NCBI RefSeq assembly: GCF_004683905.1
Contig: NZ_CP038438.1
Span: 1,612,001-1,676,000 of the forward strand
Direction: 5' to 3'
Length of the DNA: 64,000 nt
From: Pseudomonas fluorescens
Lineage (GTDB): Bacteria; Pseudomonadota; Gammaproteobacteria; Pseudomonadales; Pseudomonadaceae
Of this stretch, positions 15,922-26,100 are shown piece after piece. The position numbers and the translations under genes were made by a program. The first letter of the stretch is position 1; every line of letters starts with the position of its first letter. Under the pieces are notes generated by a model. The model did not search any database. It had not been told where the DNA came from and was given only the letters and a program-made list of their open reading frames with translations.

Positions 15922-18084
15922 CTAAACCGCCGCCGAGCCGACGCGGCCCTTGCGCAGTGCATCGATAACCGCTTCTTTCGGGCCGTCGGCGACGACCCGG
16001 CCGTTGTCCATTACCAGCAGCCGGTCCACCAGGCTCAGCATTGAGGTGCGGTGGGTGACCAGCAGCAGGGTCTTGCCTTGCACCCAACCGTGGAGCTTCT
16101 GGCGCAGCAAGTCTTCGCTGCTGTTATCCATGGCGCTGGTGGGTTCGTCGAGCAGCATGATCGGTGGGTCGAGCAGCAATGCCCGGGCCAGCAATACGGC
16201 CTGGCGTTGACCACCGGAAAGCAGTTGCCCGCGTTCGCCCACGGGGCGGTCGAAACCTTGCGGATGCTGACGGGCCAGCTCGGTGACGCCGGTCAGTTCG
16301 GCGACTTCGAGCATGCGTGAATCGCTGATGTAGCGCGCGCCGAGGGTCAGGTTGTCGCGCAGGCTGCCGGCCAAAAGCGGCAGGTCGTGGGCGACATAAC
16401 CGATCTGCTGGCGCAGGTCGGCGACATCCAGTTGCCGCAGGTCGAGACCGTCGAGCAGCAACTGGCCTTCCTCGGGTTCATAGAAGCCCATCACCAGTCG
16501 CGCCAGGGTGCTCTTGCCCGAGCCGCTGCGGCCGATGATGCCGATCCGCTCGCCGGGTTTCATGCTGAAGCTGACGTTGCTCAGCGCCGGTGCGTTCTGG
16601 CCGTTGTAGTGAAAGGTCACGCCGCTGACGTCCAGCGCACCTTGCAGCTGCGTGCGCTCCAGGGGCCGCTGCTTGCCGTCGCGTTCCTGCGGCAGACCCA
16701 TCAGCGCGTCGGTGCTTTTCATGGTCAGTTGCGCTTGCTGGTAGCGGGTGATCAGCCCGGCGATCTGCCCCAGCGGCGCAAGAACCCGGCTGCCGAGCAT
16801 GTAGCTGGCCACCAGCGCACCGACGCTGAGGTTGCCGGCGATGATGCTGTAGACCCCGGCGACGATCGTCGCCATCCCCGAGAACTGCTGGATGAACAGC
16901 GTGCCGTTGGTCGCCAGTGCCGAGAGGTTGCGCGCGTGGCTGTCGAGGCGGGTGAGGGCGCCATGGGTGCTTTCCCATTTGTGCTGGCGCTCGCTTTCGG
17001 CGCTGCAGGCCTTGAGGGTTTCCAGGCCGCCGAGGGTTTCGATCAGCAACGCCTGTCGTTCGGCACCCAGGCTCAGGCTTTTCTGCACGGTGTCACGCAG
17101 GCGCACCTGAATCGCCAGAGCAAATATGATCGTGATTGGAAACGCCAGCAGCGGAATCACCACCAGCCAGCCACCGAGCAGACCGATCACCACCAGCATC
17201 AACACCACGAAGGGCAGGTCGATCAGGCTGGTCAGGGTCACCGCCGTGAGGAATTCGCGCAGGCCCTGAAAGTCATGAATGCTCTGGGCGAAACCGCCGA
17301 TGGTTGCCGGCCGCGCCTTCATCGCCATGCCGGTGATGCGCTCGAACAACGTCGCGGAAAGGATCACATCGGTTTTCTTCCCGGCGGTGTCCAGCAGGTG
17401 CGCGCGCACCACCCGCAGCACCAGTTCGAAACCGGTGCCGATCAGCAGGCCGATCGCCAACACCCACAGGGTCGACGTGGCCTGATTCGGCACCACGCGG
17501 TCGTAGGTCTGCATGACGAACAGCGGCACCATCAGGCCCAGCAGGTTGATCAGGAAACTGGCGAGGATCGCGTCGCTGTACAGCCATTTCGACAGCTTCA
17601 GGGTGTCGCGAAACCAGGCGTGGACCCGCGGCACCAGCGGTGAACGCAAGTCTTCGAGTTCGTGGCGCGGACGGGCGAACAAGGCCTGACCGCTGTAGTG
17701 TTCGGCGAGTTCTTCGCGTTCGACCCATTGCTCGCCGCCATCGGCTTCGCTGGGCAGGATCAGCGCCTTGCCGTCGTCGGCGAAACGCCGCAGGACGGCG
17801 GTGCGCCCATCCTTGAGCAGCAACAGAATCGGCAGATTCAGCGCGGAAATATCCTTCAGTTCGCGGCGCAACAAGCGCGCCTGCAAACCGGCCCGGGCCG
17901 CTGCACGGGGCAGCAGATCCAGGCTCAGACGTTGCTTGTTCAGGGGCAGCCCGGCACTCAGGCTGGCACGACTGACCGTCGCGCCATGCAGTTTGCAGAG
18001 AATCAGCAGACCGTCGAGTAACGGGTCATCGAAGCTCAGCCGCGGATCAATTCCGGAGTGTCCGCCTTCGGCCATGCTGGTCAT
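15922..18084 (-). CDS. type I secretion ABC transporter (LapB/MapB-like)
   Basis: The 720-residue protein has three parts. The N-terminal 140 residues form a C39-peptidase-like domain, but the usual catalytic Cys/His context is not visible, as in LapB and other transporters of non-processed RTX cargo. Residues about 160-440 are the six-helix ABC membrane domain (FLINLLGLMVPLFVMQTYDR). Residues about 480-710 are the ATPase domain with Walker A GRSGSGKST (about 520), signature LSGGQ (about 618), Walker B IMLLDEPTS (about 640) and a switch His (LLLVTHRTS). It exports the adhesin in one step from cytoplasm to outside together with the adaptor and TolC-like genes beside it. Confidence 0.92.
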   Translation of the reverse strand: MTSMAEGGHSGIDPRLSFDDPLLDGLLILCKLHGATVSRASLSAGLPLNKQRLSLDLLPRAAARAGLQARLLRRELKDISALNLPILLLLKDGRTAVLRRFADDGKALILPSEADGGEQWVEREELAEHYSGQALFARPRHELEDLRSPLVPRVHAWFRDTLKLSKWLYSDAILASFLINLLGLMVPLFVMQTYDRVVPNQATSTLWVLAIGLLIGTGFELVLRVVRAHLLDTAGKKTDVILSATLFERITGMAMKARPATIGGFAQSIHDFQGLREFLTAVTLTSLIDLPFVVLMLVVIGLLGGWLVVIPLLAFPITIIFALAIQVRLRDTVQKSLSLGAERQALLIETLGGLETLKACSAESERQHKWESTHGALTRLDSHARNLSALATNGTLFIQQFSGMATIVAGVYSIIAGNLSVGALVASYMLGSRVLAPLGQIAGLITRYQQAQLTMKSTDALMGLPQERDGKQRPLERTQLQGALDVSGVTFHYNGQNAPALSNVSFSMKPGERIGIIGRSGSGKSTLARLVMGFYEPEEGQLLLDGLDLRQLDVADLRQQIGYVAHDLPLLAGSLRDNLTLGARYISDSRMLEVAELTGVTELARQHPQGFDRPVGERGQLLSGGQRQAVLLARALLLDPPIMLLDEPTSAMDNSSEDLLRQKLHGWVQGKTLLLVTHRTSMLSLVDRLLVMDNGRVVADGPKEAVIDALRKGRVGSAAV

Positions 18085-18115
18085 ATTGATCGCCCCTGTA
18101 ATGACTGGTCCAACC

Positions 18116-18227
18116 TGTGGCGAGGGGATTTATCCCCGATGGCTGCGCAGCAGCCCCATGGAACTCATTGCTGCTCAAATCTTTGGGGTCACTGCGCAAC
18201 CCAGCGGGAGCAAGCTCCCTCGCCACA
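18116..18227. repeat. inverted-repeat element, family C
   Basis: The arm ctgtggcgaggggatttatc and the arm ending caagctccctcgccacaa enclose a centre with gctgcgcagcagc. It lies between the ABC and TolC-like genes, so every intergenic space of this secretion operon holds one such element. Confidence 0.8.
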
Positions 18228-18241
18228 AAGGGTCGTGGGAC

Positions 18242-19600
18242 TTACTTCAGTTCGGGCAGGCGTGCTTCGTTTTTGACTTCGGTCGCCGCAATGGCATCCG
18301 CCGGCAGCACCACCCGTTGCTTGCTCAGCAACTGGCCCATGTTCGCCAGCACGCGGTACATCGAATATTCCTCGGTGTAGCGGATTTCGGTGTAGCGACG
18401 GTTGGCGTTGTAAAGCTCGTTTTCACTGTCGAGCAAGTCGAGCAGGGTGCGTTGGCCGAGGCCGAACTGATCCTGATACGCCGCGCGCACACGCTTGGTG
18501 GTCTCGGCGTATTCACGGGCGGTCGGGGTCTGTTTGTTCGCGTTGACCATGGCGTTCCAGGCCAGGTGAATGTTCTCGTTCAACTGGCGCAGGGCGTTGT
18601 TGCGGATGTCCATCGCCTGATTGATCTGGTGCGCATCGGAGGCCAGACGAGCCTTGTCGCTGCCGCCACGGAACAGGTTGTAATTCATGATCACGCCGAC
18701 GCGCCATTCGTTGTCGTGGCCTTCATCGCCCTGCACGTTGTTGTTTGCACCCACCGCCGCCTCGGCATCGAAACGTGGGTAGAACGGCGACTTGGCAACT
18801 TCATACTGGCTCTCGGCCGACTGCACGTCCGCCTGCGCGGATTTCAGGTACGGGTTGTTCTCGACCATGCTCTGCTGGGCTTCCGGCAGGCTGGCAGGAA
18901 CCTCGCCGCGGGTCGACGGTGGCGCTTCCAGTTCATCGGGCATGCGCCCGACCACAGCGTAGAAGTTCGATTCGGCGTCGGCCAGATCGACTTCGGCGGT
19001 GTCGAGGTTGTTCTGCGCCAGCGCCTTACGGGCGACCGACTGATCGGAGTCGGCGGTGCTGCCGATGCCGCGCTGGGTGCGCAGGCCGATCTGATCGTTG
19101 ACGCGCAAGTGTGCTTGCAGGTTGTTCCGGGCCAGGGTCACCAGTTCACGGCGCTTGAGCACTTCGAGGTAGACCTCGATGGTGCGCAGGGCCAGATCCT
19201 GAGCGGTGCCTTGCGCGTAGTAAGCGCGCGAGTTTGACACGCCCTTGGTGCGCTCGACCTCGTTGGCGGTGTTGAAGCCGTCGAAGATCATCTGCCGCAG
19301 CCGTAGCTCGGACTGGGTGTAGTTGAGAATCGAAGTGTGGTGATTACCCAGCGCCCGGGTATTGGTGTTGTCGCTGTAACCGCGCCCGTAAGCGGCATTC
19401 AGATCGACGGAAGGATAGAAGCCACCCTTGGCCACTTTCACCTGTTCATCAGCGGACAGTTTGGCGTCCACGCGCGAGGCGAGGTCCGGGTGGGTGGCGA
19501 TGGTGCTTTGAATCGCTTCGGTCAGATTCATGGCCTGGGCTTGGGAAGTGCAAGCCATGGCCAGCAAAACCGCGCTGCAGAGGGGGGTTAGTACGCGCAT
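18242..19600 (-). CDS. TolC-family outer membrane protein of the type I system (LapE/MapE-like)
   Basis: The product is about 452 residues. A signal peptide (LCSAVLLAMACTSQAQA) precedes two outer membrane efflux protein repeats (about 25-230 and 235-430), with typical TolC text such as MNLTEAIQSTIATHPDLASR and LDLLDSENELYNANRRY. It forms the trimeric outer membrane channel for type I secretion. The ATG at 19600 is preferred to the one at 19609: gggag abuts the latter but lies 9 bases before the former. First gene of the leftward operon with the ABC and adaptor genes, divergent from the adhesin gene 532 bases away. Confidence 0.9.
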   Translation of the reverse strand: MRVLTPLCSAVLLAMACTSQAQAMNLTEAIQSTIATHPDLASRVDAKLSADEQVKVAKGGFYPSVDLNAAYGRGYSDNTNTRALGNHHTSILNYTQSELRLRQMIFDGFNTANEVERTKGVSNSRAYYAQGTAQDLALRTIEVYLEVLKRRELVTLARNNLQAHLRVNDQIGLRTQRGIGSTADSDQSVARKALAQNNLDTAEVDLADAESNFYAVVGRMPDELEAPPSTRGEVPASLPEAQQSMVENNPYLKSAQADVQSAESQYEVAKSPFYPRFDAEAAVGANNNVQGDEGHDNEWRVGVIMNYNLFRGGSDKARLASDAHQINQAMDIRNNALRQLNENIHLAWNAMVNANKQTPTAREYAETTKRVRAAYQDQFGLGQRTLLDLLDSENELYNANRRYTEIRYTEEYSMYRVLANMGQLLSKQRVVLPADAIAATEVKNEARLPELK

Positions 19601-20132
19601 GGGGTGCATCTCCCTGATCCTGATGGTGCGTTACTGTCGCCAAATATTTGACGATAAATTGAGGTGTAAGCGTTTCACTCTTGTAACAACAGAGCTAAGA
19701 ACATCCTGAAGCGTAGCTAAGAAAAAATTTTCATAAGGCTTATGCCGAAAAAAACTTATGCGCTTGGCGAAAAGCGGCACATTGTTCAGGGCGAAAGCCT
19801 TTGTTTCATGCGCTTTAGGGAGCACAAAAAGGCTTGAGGAAAGTTCCATTCACTTTGCGACATACGGCGAAGTACTGCTGAAGGGGAGGGACGCGTAGCG
19901 GCAGATGAGCGACAGATTTTTGTCACTCGGGTGATTCACCACCGTTACGTAGCGTTAGTGGGTGTGCTGCATCGATCAGGACGCGGAAGTGCTTGAAAGC
20001 ACTGAAGTTTCCTCGTTTGCGCAACCTGCGAAACGAACTGTCGAGGTGCGAGCGTCGCCCCGACAACCCGATTGAGCCATGGGCTGCTTCGCGAACCAGT
20101 GCCGACGGTGGTCGGCAGCGGAGGAATTTCAC
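19601..20132. other. divergent regulatory region of exporter and adhesin
   Basis: No gene was found in these 532 bases. The part near the exporter (19640-19850) is noticeably A+T rich, in contrast to the flanking genes. A short palindrome agtgcttgaaagcact lies near 20000. No clear sigma-54 or classical sigma-70 boxes could be defended. Two divergent promoters are expected here. Confidence 0.5.
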
Positions 20133-23100
20133 ATGGCAACGCTCATCGGGATCGTCACTAAAGTCATTGGTCAGGTTTTTGCGCAGGGCACCGACGGCAC
20201 TCGCCGCGCCCTGGTCGAGGGCGACCGCTTGTTTGCCGGCGATCAAGTGATCACCGGCGCAGAAGGTGCCGTCGCCATTCATCTGCAAAATGGCCACGAG
20301 TTGACCCTGGGCCGCGACAGCAGCATGACCATGTCCGGACAACTGCTGGCCAATCAGGCAGTGCATGTCGATTCCCCTGAAGCACTGACCCCCAGCGAAG
20401 CACAACTGACTGACGTCGAGCAGATTCAGAAAGCCATCGCTGCCGGTGAAGACCCGACCAAAGCGGCAGAGGCCACCGCCGCCGGCCCGAATGCACCGGG
20501 CGGCGCGCCAGGTGAGTTGGGTGGCGGCCACAGTTTTGTCCTGCTGACGGAAGTCGGTGGGCGCGTGGATCCGGTGATCGGCTTCCCGACCGCCGGTTTC
20601 AACGGTATTCCCGAGTTTCCCGAAGAGCGCCATAACGCAGTCATCGACAATGGCGACAACACGCCGATCGTACCGTCGCCGGTCAACAACCTGGTGACCC
20701 TCAGTGGCCTCGCCGTGCCTGGCGGTGAGCTGACCCTCAACGAAGCCAACCTGCCTGCCGGCTCCTCGGCCAACCCCGGCGCGCTGACCCAGAGCGGCAG
20801 CTTCACGGTGGCGGCGCCGGACGGTCTGAGCAGCCTGAACATCGGCGGTATCAACGTGATCAGCGCTGGCGTGGCAGCCGGTTTCCCGCAGTCGATCACC
20901 ACACAACTGGGCAACACCCTGACCATCACCGGGTATAACGCCAGCACCGGCGTGGTCAGCTACAGCTACACCCTCAACGGCAACGATGCCCATCCGGCCG
21001 GTGACGGCGCCAACAGCCTCAGTGAACATTTCACCGTGACCGCAAGCGACAGCAATGGCGACAGCGCCACCGGCTCGCTCGACGTCAACATCATTGATGA
21101 CGAGCCCAAAGCGGCGAATGACAGCAACGCCAACACCGCCTCGGAAACCCAGTTGACCTTGACCGGCAATGTCCTGACCAACGACGTGCAAGGTGCCGAC
21201 CGTGTGCCCACCGGGCCGGTCACTGCCGGCACTTTCACCGGCACTTTCGGCACGTTGGTGTTGAATGCCAATGGCACGTACACCTACACCCTCAACACCA
21301 GCGACGCGGATTTCAAAGCGCTGCACGGTGGCGGCAATGGCACCGAGACTTTCACCTACACCCTCACCGATTCGGACGGCGATACCAGCACTGCGAATCT
21401 GGTTTTGCAGATTCACAACAACGACGATCCGGTGGTGATCAACGGCTTGAACGTTGAGGGTGGCGAGCTGACGGTTTATGAAAAAAACCTCGGCACTGGC
21501 AGCGAGCCGGATGCCAATGCGCTGACCCAGAGTGGCACCTTCACCATCACCGCACTCGATGGCGTCACCACGCTGACCGTCGGTGGCATTGCCGTGGTCA
21601 CCAACGGTGTGGCCGCGGGCTTCCCGCAATCGGTGACTACACCGCTGGGCAGCACGCTGACCATCACCGGTTTCAATGCCACCACCGGGGTGGTGAGTTA
21701 CAGCTACACCCTCGATCACAATGACGCGCATCCGACGGGCAACGGCGCCAATACCTTGCCTGAGCAATTTGCCGTAACGGTGGTGGACGACAACGGCACC
21801 ACTGCCAATGCGACCCTCGACGTTAATGTGGTCGACGACCTGCCAAAAGCGGTGAATGATTCCAACGCCAACACCGCGTCGGAAACCAACCTGATCCTCA
21901 CCGGCAACGTGCTGACCAACGACGTGCAGGGCGCTGACCGCGTACCGACCGGCCCAGTCACCGCCGGGACTTTCACCGGCACTTACGGCACCCTCGAACT
22001 GCACACCGACGGCACTTACACCTACACGCTCAACCCAACTGACGCCGACTTCAAAAACCTGCACGGCGGCGGCAATGGCACCGAGAATTTCACCTACACC
22101 ATCACTGACTCGGATGGCGACACCAGCACTGCGAATCTCGTCTTGCAAATCCACAACAACGACGACCCAGTGGTCATCAGCGGCCTGGACGTGAACGGCG
22201 GCGAGCTGACGGTTTACGAAAAAAACCTCAGCACCGGTAGCACTCCGGATGCCAACGCGCTGACACAAAGCGGCACCTTCACCATCACCGCTTTGGACGG
22301 TGTTACCACGCTGACAGTGGGTGGCATCGCTGTCGTGACGAATGGCGTGGCGGCAGGCTTCCCACAATCGGTCACTACACCGTTGGGCAGCACGTTGACT
22401 ATCACTGGTTTCAACGCAGCAACCGGAGTGGTCAGCTACAGCTACACCCTCGATCACAACGATGCGCATCCGACTGCCAATGGCGCCAACTCGCTTTCCG
22501 AACAGTTCGGCGTCACGGTGGTCGACGACAATGGCACTACCGCCAACGCAACGCTTGATGTGAATGTGGTCGATGATCTGCCCAAGGCGGTGGATGACAG
22601 CAACACTGGCACCGCGTCAGAAACCAATCTGACCCTCACCGGTAACGTCCTGACCAACGACGTGCAAGGCGCCGACCGCGTACCGACCGGCCCAGTGACT
22701 GCCGGGACTTTCACCGGCACCTACGGCACCCTGGAACTGCACACCGACGGCACCTACACCTACACGCTGAACACCACCGACGCCGACTTCAAAAACCTGC
22801 ACGGTGGCGGCAATGGCACCGAAACCTTCACCTACACCATCACCGATTCTGACGGCGATACCAGTACCGCCAACCTCGTTTTGCAGATCCACAACAACGA
22901 CGATCCGGTGGTCATCAGCGGCCTGGACGTAAACGGCGGCGAGCTGACGGTTTACGAAAAAAACCTCAGCACCGGCAGTGCGCCTGATGCCAATGCACTG
23001 ACCCAAAGCGGCACGTTCACCATTACTGCACTGGACGGCGTCACTACGCTGACCGTCGGCGGTATTGCCGTGGTGACCAATGGCGTGGCCGCAGGTTTTC

Positions 23101-26100
23101 CACAGTCGGTCACCACGCCGCTGGGCAGTACGCTCACCATCACCGGTTTCAACGCGGCCACCGGTGTTGTCAGCTACAGCTACACCCTCGACCACAACGA
23201 CGCCCACCCAACCGCCAACGGCGCCAACAATCTGCCTGAACAGTTCGCCGTCACCGTAGTGGACGACAACGGCACCACCGCCAACGCAACCCTCGATGTG
23301 AACATCATCGATGACCTGCCAAAAGCCGTGAACGACAGCAACGCCAACACCGCGTCGGAAAGTCAGTTGACCCTGACCGGCAACGTCCTCACCAACGACG
23401 TGCAGGGCGCCGACCGCGTACCCACCGGCCCGGTCACCGCCGGTACGTTCACCGGCACCTACGGCACCCTGGAACTGCACACCGACGGCACCTACACCTA
23501 CACGCTGAACACCAACGACGCCGACTTCAAAAACCTGCACGGCGGCGGCAACGGCACCGAAAATTTCACCTACACCATCACTGACTCGGACGGCGATACC
23601 AGCACCGCGAATCTCGTCCTGCAGATCCACAACAACGACGATCCGGTGATCCTCAACGGTCTCGACGTGAATGGTGGCGAACTCACGGTCTATGAGAAAA
23701 ACCTCAGCGACGGCACCAGTCCCGATGCATCGGCGCTGACTCAGAGCGGTACCTTCACCGTGACCGCGCTCGACGGTCTGCAAACCCTGACCGTGGGCGG
23801 CATCAACGTCGTCACCGGTGGTGTGGCCGCAGGCTTCCCGCAATCAACCGTCACGCCGTTGGGCAGCACGCTGACCATCACCGGCTACAACCCGGCGACT
23901 GGCGTGGTCAGCTACAGCTACACCCTGGTCGATAACGAAACCCATCCGAACGGCAACGGCGCCAACAGCATCACCGAGAACTTCAACGTGGTGGCGACTG
24001 ACACTGACGGCAGCACCGCCAGCGGCCAGATCAACGTCAACATCATCGATGACCTGCCGAGCGCGCACGCCGATGCCGCGTCGGTGGCGGAGGGCGGCAC
24101 CGTCAGCGGCAACGTGCTCGACAATGACATCGGCGGCGCCGACGGCCCGGCGGTGACCGGCGCGGTGGTCGGTGTGCGCGCCGGCTCCGACACCTCGACC
24201 TCGGCCATTGGCGGCCTCAACAGCAACATCAATGGCACCTACGGTTACCTGACCCTCGATGCCAACGGCAACGCGGTCTATCACAGCAACCCCAATGCCG
24301 TGAACGGCCCCGGTGCGGTGGATGTGTTCACCTACACCGTGCGCGATTCCGATGGCGATGAAAGCACCACCACCATCACCATCGATGTCGCCAACAGCAA
24401 GCTGTATGCGACCAGCGACACCGACGTCACCGTCTACGAAAAAGCCCTCGACCTGACCAAGGACGGCGCCGATCTGGCCCCGGGTACGGTCATCGGCAGC
24501 GATCCGACCAACACTGGCGAAACCGCGTCCGGCACGCTGGTCGGTTCGGTCACCGGTGCGGTCGGCGCCATCAGCTATGCGCTGGTCGGCAGTGCCACCG
24601 GCAACTACGGGCAGATCGTGCTCAACCCCAACGGCACTTACACCTACACCCTGACCTCGCCCGCGACCACCACACCGCATGCCGACGACGGGGCCAATAC
24701 CCTGACTGAAACCTTCACCTATCAGGCCACCGATTCGCTGGGCAATGTGGTCACCAGCACCATCGTCGTCAGCATCGTCGATGACGTGCCCAAAGCCCTC
24801 AACGACAGCAACGCCACCAGTGCCTCGGAAACCCAGCTGACCCTGACCGGCAACGTGCTGACTAACGACGTGCAAGGCGCGGACGTGGTCGCCACCGGAC
24901 CGAATGCCGGGCCGATCACTGCCGGTACGTTCACCGGGACTTACGGCACGCTGGTGCTCAATGCCAACGGCACTTACACCTACACGCTTAACCCGGCTGA
25001 CGCCGATTTCAAGGCGCTGCACGGCGGTGGAAACGGCACCGAGACATTCACCTACACGCTCACCGATGCCGACGGCGATACCAGCACCGCCAACCTGGTG
25101 CTGAACATCCACAACAACGACGATCCGGTGGTGCTCAACGGCCTCGACGTCAATGGCGGCGAACTCACCGTCTACGAGAAAAACCTCAGTGACGGCACCA
25201 GCCCCGATACTCCGGCGCTGACCCAGAGCGGTACGTTCACCGTCACGGCCCTGGATGGCCTGCAAACCCTCACTGTCGGTGGCATTGTCGTCGTGACCAA
25301 CGGGGTCGCCGCAGGCTTCCCGCAATCGGTGGTGTCGCCGCTGGGCAGTACGTTCACCGTCACCGGTTACAACCCGGCGACCGGCGTGGTCAGTTACAGC
25401 TACACCCTGGTGGATAACGAAGCGCACCCGACCGGCAACGGCGCCAACAGCCTCACCGAAAACTTCAACGTGGTCGCGACTGACACCGACGGCAGCACCG
25501 CCAGCGGCCAGATCAACGTCAACATCATCGATGACCTGCCGACCGCCAAGGCCGACACCGGCTCGGTGGCGGAGGGCGGCACGGTCAATATCAGCGTGCT
25601 CGGCAACGACGTTACCGGCGCCGATGGCGCAGCGGCAGGCGGGGCAGTGGTCGGCGTGCGCGCCGGCAGCAACACCGCGACCTCGGCCATCGGCGGCCTC
25701 AACAGCAACATCAACGGCGCCTACGGCTACCTGACCCTGGACGCGGCGGGCAACGCCATCTACCACAGCAACCCGAACTCGGTGAGCCCACCGGGCGCCA
25801 CCGACACCTTCACCTACACCATCCGCGACGGCGACGGTGACGAAAGCACCACCACCATCACCATCAACGTTGCCGACAGCAAACTGATTGCGTCGGTCGA
25901 TCAGGACGTGACGGTCTACGAAAAAGCCCTCGACCTGAGCAAGGACGGCCAGGACCTGGCCCCCGGCACGGTCACCGGCAGCGACCCGACCAACACCGGC
26001 GAAACCGCCACCGGCACACTGGTCGGTGCGGTCACCGGCGGCAGCGGGGCGCTCACCTACACCCTGGTCGGCAGCGCCACCGGCACTTACGGGCAGATCC

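Noticed and set aside
19923..23843. 848- and 408-codon minus-strand frames opposite the adhesin gene
   Set aside because: Same cause: antisense of the tandem repeats, internally repetitive in step with the 738-bp period.
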